A stretch of DNA of 64,000 nucleotides, from contig CM036761.1 of NCBI GenBank assembly GCA_020796225.1, positions 31,632,928-31,696,927 of the forward strand, in the 5' to 3' direction. The position numbers were made by a program, and so were the translations under genes. Shown in pieces: positions 45,178-55,231 of the stretch (position 1 is the first letter of the stretch; the number at the start of each line of letters is the position of its first letter). The stretch comes from Arion vulgaris (Eukaryota > Mollusca > Gastropoda > Stylommatophora > Arionidae). The notes under the pieces were generated by a model, which saw only the letters and a program-made list of their open reading frames with translations, was not told the origin of the DNA and made no database searches.

Positions 45178-45434
45178 CTTCTTCTTTGAACGAAAGGGAA
45201 CCTTGTTAACCATTCTATGTGATGGGTATGTGATCTGAGCCTAAGAGCGATTGTACGTTGTACCACTTATGCGTCTACAAGTAGGCCAGCACATCCGATT
45301 TCTGTGACGCTTTTTATTTACTAGGGTAGCTTACCTTGACCCCTACCTCTGTCGCCTCTTACGATATGCCTTTGTAGGTCGCTGTGTTACTGTTATTTCC
45401 TCTCCTTGAGGGCATCGGCAACACAAGGTTGATT
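45178..45434 (-). mobile_element. SINE family B
   Basis: Minus-strand copy with CTACAAGTAGGCCAGCACAT and GTCGCCTCTTACGATATGCC. Confidence 0.8.
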
Positions 45435-45466
45435 ATATGCAGGTAATTCTGATGTAAATGAATATC

Positions 45467-45640
45467 GTGGCATATCCTTTACAGAACTTGGTCATCAACC
45501 AAAGTAAACGAGTCATCGATTTTTTAAGCACCACTTATCCTATCAGTGCTTTGCCATTGTTTTCTGAACGGTGAGGTCTATATTTACCGTTCGTAGAAAC
45601 CCACACGTACGAATTTGCTTCCAAACTGCCTCACGATTAG
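45467..45640 (-). mobile_element. SINE family D
   Basis: GGCATATCCTTTACAGAACT, AAACGAGTCATCGATTTTTT, CCATTGTTTTCTGAACGGTG are the family body on the minus strand. The head is truncated. Confidence 0.8.
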
Positions 45641-45729
45641 TTATTAGAGGATAATTCTACTTTATGTAAATAAATTTATGAACAATAAATAAATACCTTT
45701 TTTAACTTTTAAAACGAACAAAATGTACA

Positions 45730-46410
45730 TCATTTGAGACCATCATCAATAGAAGAAGGTGGAGAGGGATTGATCATAAACGTTGTGTAGTATGTCAGTA
45801 GGAGCAATGGTTGAGACAGCTCTCATATCGACAGCTGATGGGAAGAAACAGGTTGAATGTCCAAAGTTCAAAGAAAATATGTAGATTAACGGGGAAAACA
45901 ATTAATAGATAGGTTGTAACAGAATGGCAACCATGTGAATCTTTTGTGGAAGTCGTATTTGTTAAATAGGACGCGAAGAGGGTTAATATATATATATATA
46001 TATACCTCTCGTACTGTCGTCATACGTTACATAGGGTCTGAAAGTATATCCATACTCCTCTGTCCTGGCTCAATCTCTTCCTGAAATTGGGTCCAATATT
46101 TTGCCTCCTCTCTTAGCAAAGTTCTTTTCCTGATTTTCCTCTCTTTATTAAGACGTTGTCTCCCATTTTCCCCTACTTTGATATCCTTTGATCATTTCTT
46201 CTCAAGGTATATCCAACATATCTCCATCTTCTCCTTCTTATAACATTTCTTCTCAAGGTATGTCCAACATATCTCCATCTTCTCTTTCTTATAACATTTC
46301 TTATTAGTGGTTGACCAGACATTTCTTCTCAAGGTATATCCAACATATCTCCATCTTCTCCTTCTTATAACATTTCTTATTAGTGGTTGACCAGAGGAAG
46401 AGGATATAGA
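45730..46410 (-). mobile_element. LINE tails, mixed orientation, with a short duplication
   Basis: The plus strand at 45735-45985 resembles 30590-31640. From 46005 the minus strand holds the tail ending CCTATGTAACGTATGACG, preceded by KCYKKEKMEICWTYLEKK-type sequence. The piece CTTCTCAAGGTATATCCAACATATCTCCATCTTCTC is present three times at 46195-46370, spaced about 55 and 75 bp. A (TA)n run at 45988-46003 marks the LINE 3' end. Confidence 0.55.
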
Positions 46411-46529
46411 TAGAAGGAAATGCTTACGCTTACCAAAATAAAATCGCTGGTAACTTCGAAACTTTGGTGTGAGGTATCTCATCATCATCAGGTGACGTGC
46501 CGGCTGGCTTAGGCGATCATGAATCTCCA

Positions 46530-46980
46530 CAAATCTCTGTCGTTGGTGTTTGGTATGTTAGTCTTGTTAAAATTACTTTTTATTTTGTAGCGAATGTAAC
46601 ATCAAAACAGATATTAAATCGAGAAGTGCAATAAGTAAAGAAATTTCTTGCAAGAGATAACACTTTATATTATAAGGAAACTCATAAGGAAAGTAAACGA
46701 AAGAAAGCCTTCACGCAAACATCAATCAAATATGCCTTAATATGTGATCTAATTAAGTCAAAATTTATAGCGGGCGAACACACACACACAAACAAAATCT
46801 ATAAATAATTGATCAGATATCATTTCTATGGAAGCAACTAGACTCCATTTCTGAACAGACTATTGTCTTATTCAAGCTTTTTTCAAACAGGGCGGAGATG
46901 ACCACATCTGAAACATGCTATACCTCTAAAGAATACGACATCGTTTTCACCTTTTATCAAAAATACTTAATCAAATGCTT
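46530..46980. other. Unassigned sequence
   Basis: AT-rich; no element recognised. Confidence 0.3.
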
Positions 46981-46984
46981 TATT

Positions 46985-47232
46985 AGCGTTGTAGCTCAAG
47001 CGGTAGTGAGCTCGATCATGAACAGAACGTACCTGGTTCAAACCCCACGGTTTGGTAAGTTTGGGAAGCAAATTCGTTTCCATGGGATTTTTACAAAAGG
47101 TAAAAGCAGACCTCACCGTTCAGAAAGCAATGGCAAACTACTGAACGTATAAGTGGTGCCTAGAAAATTAACTACTCATTTACTGTGGTTGATGGCTACG
47201 TCCTTTAGGATATGCCAAAATTGTCATTCATT
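46985..47232 (+). mobile_element. tRNA-derived SINE, family D, full length
   Basis: Head GCGTTGTAGCTCAAGCGGTA, box B GGTTCAAACCCC; body CGTTCAGAAAGCAATGGCAA, CTACTGAACGTATAAGTGG; tail GTCCTTTAGGATATGCC. The head differs from family C, but the body from CGTTCAG onward is shared. Confidence 0.85.
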
Positions 47233-47667
47233 AATCAACATATTGTGCCCAGAATACAGATAAATCGAAATCTGTCCTGGGTAGTTGCCCAAAAAATATA
47301 TTACGAGTGCTTATGGAGTTGTTAAATTGCATACTTTTAGTAATTTCACAGGTCACCTGTGAGACACGCCCGTCACCTGTTTACTCGCTAAATTTACTTC
47401 CCGTGTGGCTCAAGAGAACTTAACGATTTATTTCACTTCTACATTTTAATCGTGAGGTACTTCATAAATTTAATAAACACTAAATTAATTATGAACCGAT
47501 TCAGAGAATGTATGTTATCTAGCTTTGTTTTTAACATATAACTATCTTGATTTAACGACTGCGATGCTCTGACTAGATATGGCAGCAACATATGCAGGCA
47601 ATTTCTACAGCAACAACCGTAAGATCCTGCAGTGCATATTGAGTGCATTCATTCTTTTCTTTTGTAT

Positions 47668-47930
47668 TATGTCCGGGGTGTCTTTGTAGCAAAGTGAATA
47701 ATCCTTTTCTTTGCATTTCGAGTGTCATGTGTTCGAATCCGTAACGGGCTGTTATGTTTACTAGTGAATTTTTGTTCAAGAACTTCTAGGATTGTTGCCG
47801 GAGTTATGCAGTTTGTGTTTTTCCCAATACTCTCGGTTGGTGGTGTGCCATTTCTGCGGAGAGGACCAGCCATATAGTGTAAAACCCGGTGCAATGAAGT
47901 CAATCCTTCGGCTTTATACCTTTTTTCGTG
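47668..47930 (+). mobile_element. SINE family E
   Basis: Head GGTGTCTTTGTAGCAAAGTG with box B GTGTTCGAATCC; body ACCAGCCATATAGTGTAAAA, CCCGGTGCAATGAAGTCAAT, CCTTCGGCTTTATACC. Sisters are at 29080 and 54655. Confidence 0.75.
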
Positions 47931-48025
47931 CAACGTGTGTAAGGATCATGTACTAGTTTGAGCACAATGTGTTATGTTGTAGAATTAAGAAGAATTATTC
48001 TAACTGTTTTAGTTTTTTATTGCAG

Positions 48026-48902
48026 ATTTCTAACCATACTACCTCCAGCTACAACAACGTGTCAAACAAGATGAAAACAAGATTGACAGATAATTTTTTG
48101 GATATGTCTGGACCATCTACAACAGACATTCATTGTCAGAATGATAATGCACATATCTCACCCTGTCGCTTCTCATGTGCAGAAAACGGCTCCATCTTCC
48201 CCATGGAAATGCCTTATCAACCTAGCGAACAATCTACAACACAAACTTACGAGACATTAAATCAATTCACAAGTTCACAACTATCGCCATCATCTGTACC
48301 TTCTCTGCTTCACAAGACAACGCCAAATTGGTTCCTTCCATCTGACTACATTTCATCTCATCCATATCAACCACATCAACAGCAGCAACGTTTTATAACA
48401 CAAGAGCAGTATCCGCAGTATTTCATGCAAGACGCTGATTATACTACTAAATATAACAGTTTTGGTAATGTATTCAACAGTCAATCTAGCAGCAGTGACA
48501 ACGTGAATAAGCTAAATACAAACAATGCAGGTTTCAGCCATAACAATGAATTAAATTCTAATTTTAATGACGAATGTATGTTTCCAAAAAATATTAGCAA
48601 TGACTATAAACTCACAAGTTACAATTGGAACGAAGACCCAGTCTTTGCCGACATAAGCACCACAGATAAGGATAACAACAGCATTTTTGGTACTAGTTTC
48701 AGAGATGGTGACTTTCTTCACCCACTTAAACACCGAGAATTGTGTTCTGATCAAGCAATGGCTGATATGAACGATACTATTAGTCATGAGAGTGATAGTA
48801 GTGAAGATAGCGGCGTCAGCAGAAGTAGTAGCAGCAGTAGCTTGGGGGATGTGCTGTTATGTACAGATTTTATTAACACTAGCCAAGTTCATTCAGAATC
48901 TG
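48026..48902 (+). CDS. Exon A of a split gene (Ser/Gln/Asn-rich, transcription-factor-like)
   Basis: An 877-bp open exon. The acceptor is TTTTTTATTGCAG ending at 48025; the donor is TCTG/GTAAGATT with GT at 48903. The first likely start is the ATG at 48071 (AAG before it, purine at -3), giving 277 codons plus one base (phase 1 out). The frame is also open upstream to 48026, so an earlier coding exon is possible. The protein starts MKTRLTDNFLDMSGPSTTD, has a polar Ser/Thr/Gln/Asn-rich middle (PYQPHQQQQRFITQEQYPQY) and an acidic-serine block near residues 238-258 (HESDSSEDSGVSRSSSSSSL). No folded domain, signal peptide or membrane segment is visible. Such composition is common in activation regions of transcription factors, but I do not recognise the family. 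Confidence 0.75.
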
Positions 48903-48923
48903 GTAAGATTAGATTATGTATAT

Positions 48924-50030
48924 CGTTAGTGTGTATATCGTATTGTGAAGCGTGTGTGGGTAGGCGTCTAGATGAGATATCCAAACAGTACATACAGTAT
49001 TGTAAAGCGTGTGTGGGTAGGCGTCTAGATGAGCTATCCTAATAGTACATACAGTATTGTAAAGCGTGTGTGGGTGTGCGTCTAGATGAGCTATCCAAAC
49101 AGTACATACAGTATTGTAAAGCGTGTGTGGGTGTGCGTCTAGATGAGCTATCCAAACAGTACATACAGTATTGTAAAGCGTGTGTGGGTAGGCGTCTAGA
49201 TGAGCTATCCAAACAGTACATACAGTATTGTAAAGCGTGTGTGGGTAGGCGTCTAGATGAGCTATCCAAACAGTACATACAGTATTGTAAAGCGTGTGTG
49301 GACGTGCGTCTAGATGAGCTATCCAAACAGTACATACAGTATTGTAAAGCGTGTGTGGACGTGCATCTAGATGAGCTATCCAAACAGTACATACAGTATT
49401 GTAAAGCGTGTGTGGGTGAGCGTCTAGATGAGCTATCCAAACAGTACATACAGTATTGTAAAGCGTGTGTGGGTAGGCGTCTAGATGAGCTATCCAAACA
49501 GTACATACAGTATTGTAAAGCGTGTGTGGGTGTGCGTCTAGATGAGCTATCCAAACAGTACATACAGTATTGTAAAGCGTGTGTGGGTAGGCGTCTAGAT
49601 GAGCTATCCAAACAGTACATACAGTATTGTAAAGCGTGTGTGGGTAGGCGTCTAGATGAGCTATCCAAACAGTACATACAGTATTGTAAAGCGTGTGTGG
49701 ACGTGCGTCTAGACGGGCTATCCAAACAGTACATACAGTATTGTAAAGCGTGTGTGGGTAGGCGTCTAGATGAGCTATCCAAACAGTACATACAGTATTG
49801 TAAAGCATGTGTGGACGTGCGTCTAGACGGGCTATCCAAACAGTACATACAGTATTGTAAAGCGTGTGTGGACGTGCGTCTAGATGAGCTATTCAAACAG
49901 TACATACAGTATTGTAAAGCGTGTGTGGACGTGCGTCTAGATGAGCTATCCAAACAGTACATACAGTATTGTAAAGCGTGTGTGGGTGTGCGTCTAGATG
50001 AGCTATCCAAACAGTACATACAGTATTGTA
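48924..50030 (+). repeat. 57-bp minisatellite, about 19 units, in the first intron
   Basis: The unit translates on plus as YIQYCKACVGRRLDELSKQ and on minus as HTLYNTVCTVWIAHLDAYP. Every unit is exactly 57 bp, so frames stay open on both strands. Variation is concentrated at one site: GGTAGG, GGTGTG, GACGTG or GGTGAG after GCGTGTGTG. The third unit has TAATAG instead of AAACAG. The array starts about 20 bp after the exon A donor. The three ~300-codon ORFs here are, on present evidence, repeat translation rather than genes. Confidence 0.95.
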
Positions 50031-50037
50031 AGACAAG

Positions 50038-50474
50038 TCGCCCTTGTGTTACCGGGGTCAGCAAATGGAGAAAAGAGTAGTAACATTATGACCTACATAG
50101 CATGTCGTTAGAGGCGACGGAGGTAGGGTCCTAGGAAGCTACCTAGTAAGTAAAAAAGCGTAGCAGAAATCGGATGTGCTGGCCTACTTGTAAGAGCATA
50201 ACTCGCACAACGTACAATCGCTCTTACGCTTGGATCACATAAATATCACATAGAGTCAGTGGCGGATCGTCATTAAGGGCCAGTGGGGCCGTGCCCCACA
50301 AAAATAATGTATAACGTGTATTTATTATTTTTTAAATTAAAATATAGCACCCAAAAACCATGATTTATTCGGACAAAAATGCTTTGCCCCACCAACAAAA
50401 ATGATCACGAGCCGCCACTGCATAGAGTGGTTAAACAAATGGTCGATATGGAGCGTTCTAAAAAGAAGAAGTAA
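50038..50474 (+). mobile_element. SINE family B interrupted by a hAT MITE
   Basis: 50038-50256 has GCATGTCGTTAGAGGCGACG, GTAGCAGAAATCGGATGTGC and TCACATAGAGT. It resumes at 50421 with CATAGAGTGGTTAAACAAAT, GGTCGATATGGAGCGTTCTA and an AAAAAGAAGAAG tail. Confidence 0.9.
50257..50420 (+). mobile_element. Short hAT-type MITE, copy 5, inside a SINE
   Basis: CAGTGGCGGATCGTCATTAA to ACGAGCCGCCACTG, 164 bp. A perfect 8-bp TSD, CATAGAGT, lies at 50249-50256 and 50421-50428; removing the element and one TSD restores the SINE. Confidence 0.95.
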
Positions 50475-50655
50475 GACAAGTGGGTGTGCTTGCAAATGAG
50501 TGTCCATATTAACATAGTTTACTTAAGACACATATCACCATCACTGAACATCCAATCAATTAATCCAACATTATCCCGATATCTTTCTCAAGATGTTTCT
50601 CAACGTGTGACAACTAACAACTCAAATTATTTGTTCGTTTACTTTTCTTCTATTT

Positions 50656-51178
50656 ATTCCAGCATAACCCTCTTGTCCGGTTAGAGTTGTGTATTATTGA
50701 TTCCAGCACAACCCTCTTGTCCGGTTAGAGTTGTGTATTATTGATTCCAGCATAACCCTCTTGTCCGGTTAGAGTTGTGTATTATTGATTCCAGCACAAC
50801 CCTCTTGTCCGGTTAGAGTTGTGTATTATTGATTCCAGCACAACCCTCTTGTCCGGTTAGAGTTGTGTATTATTGATTCCAGCACAACCCTCTTGTCCGG
50901 TTAGAGTTGTGTATTATTGATTCCAGCATAACCCTCTTGTCCGGTTAGAGTTGCGTATTATTGATTCCAGCATAACCCTCTTGTCCGGTTAGAGTTGCGT
51001 ATTATTGATTCCAGCATACCCTCTTGTCCGGTTAGAGTTGCGTGAGTTATTGATTCCAGCATAACCCTCTTGTCCGGTTAGAGTTGCGTATTATTGATTC
51101 CAGCATAACCCTCTTGTCCGGTTAGAGTTGCGTATTATTGATTCCAGCATAACCCTCTTGTCCGGTTAGAGTTGCATA
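50656..51178. repeat. 44-bp minisatellite, 12 units
   Basis: The unit runs ATTCCAGCATAACCCTCTTG, TCCGGTTAGAGTTGTGTATT, ATTG. Units 1-6 read TTGTGTATT and mostly GCACAACC; units 7-12 read TTGCGTATT and GCATAACC. One unit near 51015 has a deletion and a TGAG insertion. Confidence 0.95.
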
Positions 51179-51242
51179 TTCACTTTCATCCTTGAAGCTT
51201 TTACAAGCTATTTCTATATTACAGCATTCATAATATCAACTT

Positions 51243-51501
51243 GGTCGCCCGAGTGGTTACCGGGGCCCAAATTTGGGGTGTAAAGAATAGAACCACTGTT
51301 ACCTGCCACACATGTCGTAAGAGGCGACTAAGGAGGTTTAGCTGAAATCGCATGCATGTGTCCTAAACATGTACAAGTCTATGCATTTAGGGGCCTATCA
51401 AACCAATGTACAACGTATACACGTTCTTGGCAAAGATCAAACATATCACAAAGAGTGATTAAAATTGGTCGTAAAGAACGAACGTAAAGAAGAAGAAGAA
51501 G
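51243..51501 (+). mobile_element. SINE family A, full length
   Basis: GCCCGAGTGGTTACCGGGGC, CATGTCGTAAGAGGCGACTA, AATCGCATGCATG, tail GTAAAGAAGAAGAAGAAG. TSD ATCAACTT at 51235-51242 and 51502-51509, possibly longer with one mismatch (ATCAACTTGGTCG / ATCAACTTAGTCG). Confidence 0.9.
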
Positions 51502-51599
51502 ATCAACTTAGTCGTTTACTTTTCTGCTTCTACAGTAGTCATACTAGCAAGCTGGCCATTTCATTCCAATTTATTGCGTGCCGTAGCACACACACACAC

Positions 51600-52560
51600 A
51601 CAAAAAACAGATTGTTGTCAGTCTAGACCTTGTAGACTCAATCCATCTCAATCTTCCTGATCATTTTTATTGAATCACTGGGAAAACATGCATTATTAAA
51701 AGTCTGTGACTCCAGCCACGTAATTGCTTTGGTTAATTCCATGGAATCTATAGTCAACGTGCTTGTAGTTACCGCAAAATCATCACTGTCTTCTTTCACA
51801 GTACTCATTTCGTCATGAGCAGTGATGACACATGAGCCTCACATGTACCGAACCACCGACATATCTGTGTAAGTGGTCACATCGTCCTCAGAAGATTTCT
51901 CGAAAGTAAACGCCTGAACATCTGCCTCTTAGTCACCTGCTTTTCTTATCGATATTCCTTCATCAACCTGACACCTACTGAAAAGGATGTTTTGTTCTAA
52001 TTTCTTGTACTTGCACCCAATCTTCACAAGGCTCAATGTCCCCAAGTGAACACACTTGTTGAATAAAGTCTTCAACCAGATGCATTCAAGATTTTCTATT
52101 TTCTAGCCTGCTGCCGCTTTCTCTCCTGATTTCCCTGAGGAGTGGATGATGTGTGTCAGCGCTGACTCGTAGGTACACTGCTTGATATCTCTATCTCCCA
52201 TGGCTGGAAAGTCAGGAAAATAAGACACCTCTCTGGCTGATGAGCTAAAGTAGGATGCGCATAACCCGGTTAGGTATTCTTTCCAGACTTTCTATCTGCG
52301 TATAAAGTAAAGTGAGGATCACCAGAGCAAACTCAGTCACAGACAGGACCAGAAGCCGGTATAAGTGGCATAGGTGACGCTGCTTACAGTTTGTTGGGGT
52401 CATAACCCTTATCGTGGACATAACCTTCCTCGTGTGGTCTTCACCGCCCCTTAATGCAAAGTCAGAGTTGTTGTCGTTGTACTGACAAAACAATTATTCA
52501 GAAAGAACCATGTCAGCGCTTCCTTCGTTGGGTCTACCAGTGATCCTGCTTCTCCACACA
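51600..52560 (-). mobile_element. I/Jockey-like LINE fragment: RT end plus RNase H
   Basis: Reading the minus strand, 52493-52245 has YRLLVLSVTEFALVILTLLY, TQIESLERIPNRVMRILL, the end of the reverse transcriptase region (LExIQNRAxRxL). Near 51885-51640 comes YTDMSVV (RNase H TDGS motif, G changed to M), then CVITAHDEMSTVKEDSDDFA, SMELTKAITWLESQTFNNAC and FPSDSIKMIRKIE. The order RT then RNase H is typical of I/Jockey-like LINEs. Stops and frameshifts make it dead. Confidence 0.75.
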
Positions 52561-52679
52561 ACCTACTTATGCGGTCGAGCCCTGACTGAAGTTCTTATAG
52601 TGTACATGTAGTACTGTAAGGCGCGTGTGTGTGCGCGTTGATAAAATATTGGATACTCAGGGCATAAATAATAATATAA

Positions 52680-52810
52680 TAATTCCACTCGTACCGTTAT
52701 ACGTTACATAGGGCCTGCAGGCAATTTCTCCATACCGCTCAATCCTGGGCAACTCGCTTTATTTCCTCCATGGAACCGAAACCAATATCTCTTGCCGTAG
52801 GGGCATACAT
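52680..52810 (-). mobile_element. LINE 3' tail
   Basis: CCGTTATACGTTACATAGGG, then TTTCCTCCATGGAA, is the minus-strand tail seen at 5820 and 57500 (CCTATGTAACGTATAACGG). Confidence 0.7.
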
Positions 52811-53050
52811 GTAGTTTTATAAGACGGATGAAGTTGTGCTCATATAGGTAATATGAACTACTGTACATTTACTTACATGTTTGTGTAAGCGTGCACGCGT
52901 GTGCTCATGCATGCGTATGTGTGTATATGCGAGTGTGAATGTGTATGCGAGTGTCAATAATACATGATTGTTCAGTCTGCATATTTCCAACATAAATTAT
53001 AATTGAATTTGACAATAACCAACCTACTTCATTGCAGCCATCATTTGCAG

Positions 53051-53144
53051 ATAAGAATAACTATGGGTGACATGGATACGAATAACTCAGACAACAACGA
53101 TCATGACCTGATCAACCTACAGCTAGGGCTACAGCTATACCACA
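53051..53144 (+). CDS. Possible alternative exon of the split gene
   Basis: Acceptors CTTCATTGCAG (ending 53037) and TCATTTGCAG (ending 53050) precede an ATG at 53063. The donor is CCACA/GTAAGATC with GT at 53145. From the ATG it encodes MGDMDTNNSDNNDHDLINLQ and LGLQLYH plus one base, so it ends in phase 1. That fits exon B exactly (A + AT = Asn). Going the other way, exon A (phase 1 out) cannot be read into it: both acceptors then meet an early stop. So, if real, it is an alternative N-terminal exon, with an untranslated or different exon before it. A LINE-free, low-complexity acidic peptide. Tentative. Confidence 0.4.
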
Positions 53145-53279
53145 GTAAGATCGATAAACCAGGGAACAAGCACAAAGAAAGTCTACTAGCTGTGTTTATG
53201 TATTATGCACATGTAAAACCATACATGAAAGACACGAATAATATTCCACACAGTGCCTAAGATAAACAAAAAGGCAGGG

Positions 53280-54032
53280 GTTGGAAGAGAGGCCGATGAT
53301 GGATGACCGGAAAAAAACGACGATAGATCTCAGACTGGTCTGAAATGTGAGATGAAGTGCGAATTGGAATGGATACCCATGGTTGGGTATACCAGATGGT
53401 CACTACATTTGACCGTTACTATAGGAGTGGGTTACTATCTTCGTGGATGCTAGAATAAGGAACCTGGGGAGCGGTACTCCCATTCAGGGGATATTATTAT
53501 GTACACCGATGACTCAGTCAAACGCGGGTCCGGATCAGCGCGGGCGTAATCAGCACAAAGAAACGAAAAGACAATGGATTATGTACTGTTAAATGTTGTG
53601 CCTTCGAACCTTCGAAACAGCAGCATCGAGTCTGAATATGGAGATCACAGCTGCTTCCTAGCTCTATCTTTGGTGGTTGAGCAACAGAACTCACTTACGG
53701 GTATCATATCAGACTCCATGAACGGAATGCGTGGACAGCAATCGGCGGTCACATCTCCAGACCCTAACTTAGCTGTACACACATGGAAATGCTGAAGTTC
53801 AAGACAAAGAACATGCTGACTGACTTACAAATAATGTGCTTATTTAAACTGGTAGAAGTATGCACAGATCAGATGTCGCTGGTGCCATCGGTGCCCAGTT
53901 GTTGGATATGGGGGAGTCCAAACACTAGAACGATTGTGTGAATTGAAAGTTAGATCGGAACAGGTCAGACAATGTCGTCGTCTTGGTGCTAGAGATAGAG
54001 AGCGAAAAAAAAATATATAATAAGCTGCTTCC
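53280..54032 (+). mobile_element. RNase-H LINE fragment (AACATA-tailed family), 5' part
   Basis: IMYTDDSVKRGSGSARA near 53498 is the start of an RNase H domain (TDGS changed to TDDS). Near 53785 comes HGNAEVQDKEHAD (GNExAD motif), then GRSMHRSDVAGAIG. The same order is seen in the insertion at 31152. A SINE interrupts it at 54048 and the tail continues after 54354. Confidence 0.7.
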
Positions 54033-54047
54033 CATGGGAACGGTGAG

Positions 54048-54353
54048 AACCACGGTAGCGTAGTTGTTAGTGAACTCGCTTCTCAAGGCTGGTGGTCTGG
54101 GTTCAACTCCCGCAGTGCGCGTGGAATTTTTCCCGACCGCGACGGCTCTCACCCAGTCGACCCAGGTCGATCCAGCAGGTCGACAGGTTGACCCAGCCTC
54201 AACTGGGTACCAGACATGCTCTGGGAAAGTAAAGGCGGCCGGCGTGATGGTGACCACATCACCCATCGTGTGCCGACGGTCAATGAAAATACAGGCCTAA
54301 CACTGTATTGACCTATATACCACGAGGTATGAAAGGGTTCCTTTACTTACTTA
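54048..54353 (+). mobile_element. tRNA-derived SINE, family F, inserted in a LINE
   Basis: Head CACGGTAGCGTAGTTGTTAG, box B GGGTTCAACTCCCGC. It carries a GTCGACCCAGGTCGATCCAG duplication absent from 24822. A perfect 15-bp TSD, CATGGGAACGGTGAG, lies at 54033-54047 and 54354-54368. Confidence 0.95.
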
Positions 54354-54368
54354 CATGGGAACGGTGAG

Positions 54369-54468
54369 CAGGTGGACTCTGTGATAACTGCTGCAGCGGA
54401 CGACGGAGCATACATGGGAATTTCTAACATGACGGGATGTCGATGGCATAACATAACATAGCTACTAA
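54369..54468 (+). mobile_element. 3' end of the LINE interrupted at 54048
   Basis: CAGGTGGACTCTGTGATAAC, then GGATGTCGATGGCATAACAT and AACATAG. Same end as 31300-31410. Confidence 0.85.
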
Positions 54469-54654
54469 TTATCCAGACGACAAGCTTGACGATCTACCAT
54501 ATTGCATCTCATTGGAGTAGGCATTTTTTATATAAGCAATATGGGTACTTGGGTACGATGAGGCCTGATGATAGATAGAGTACACTGTTGCCTCTGTGTA
54601 AAAGAAAGGTTCGCCTGAATGGTGAGGGTACTGGTGATCAGGAAAGAATGCCTT

Positions 54655-54930
54655 AACCTGAGGGTCTGTATGGCAAAGTTGTTAATACGTTTGCATGGCG
54701 CTCTGTAGGTTGTGGTTTCGAATCCCAACCGAGAATACTAACCTAACATGTGAATGTTTAACTTTTTATGGAAATAAATAGATTTTTGCTTCTGCTACGG
54801 AGTTCTTTGTGCAACACTCTTGGCAAGAGTGTGCAACACTCTTGGCAAGAGTCGTGATACTTGTGCCTACAGGGGCAGAGCCATATGGAGATATCCGGTA
54901 CAATAAAATCAATCCTTCGTCTTTAGACCC
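54655..54930 (+). mobile_element. SINE family E with an internal 22-bp duplication
   Basis: Head GGCAAAGTTGTTAATACG with box B TGGTTTCGAATCCC; body GGCAGAGCCATATGGAGATA, TAAAATCAATCCTTCGTC. GTGCAACACTCTTGGCAAGA occurs twice at 54809 and 54831; ACTCTTGGCAAGAGT is itself a 7+1+7 palindrome. Confidence 0.7.
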
Positions 54931-55084
54931 TATCACACCTTCACTCAAATATGAACAGAGACGCCTTATTAAGTGCCATAACTATGACTTCATAGAGAGC
55001 GAGAAAACAAAAACATGATATTTCCCAATATACCACACGATATAAAATATAGTTCTATAATTTTTTTTTGTATCCATTCACTAG

Positions 55085-55231
55085 ATCAACAGTGGACAAC
55101 AAATGATCTGAATTTTCCCTGCGTGTATGACCACGAACAAGAATTGCAATTAAAGACTGAGGAATATGATAATTGTTTTCTGCCACAGGATGTTATCATG
55201 TTTGATGAACACTTAACATCCTACCACACAC
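55085..55231 (+). CDS. Exon B of the split gene
   Basis: Acceptor ...TATCCATTCACTAG ending 55084; donor ACACAC/GTAAGTTG with GT at 55232. The length is 147 bp, phase 1 in and phase 1 out, so it can be skipped without breaking the frame. Its first two bases (AT) complete the G left by exon A (GAT, Asp). It reads QQWTTNDLNFPCVYDHEQEL, QLKTEEYDNCFLPQDVIMFD, EHLTSYHT. Acidic, no motif I recognise. Two cysteines only. Confidence 0.7.

Noticed and set aside
48909..50080. ORFs of 299 and 341 codons (minus) and 336 codons (plus)
   Set aside because: Both strands are open only because a 57-bp unit without stops is repeated. No evidence favours a protein, though the link with exon A is kept as a finding.
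51600..52560. Host RNase H or polymerase gene
   Set aside because: The reverse-transcriptase end followed by RNase H and the stops mark it as an I/Jockey-like LINE remnant.
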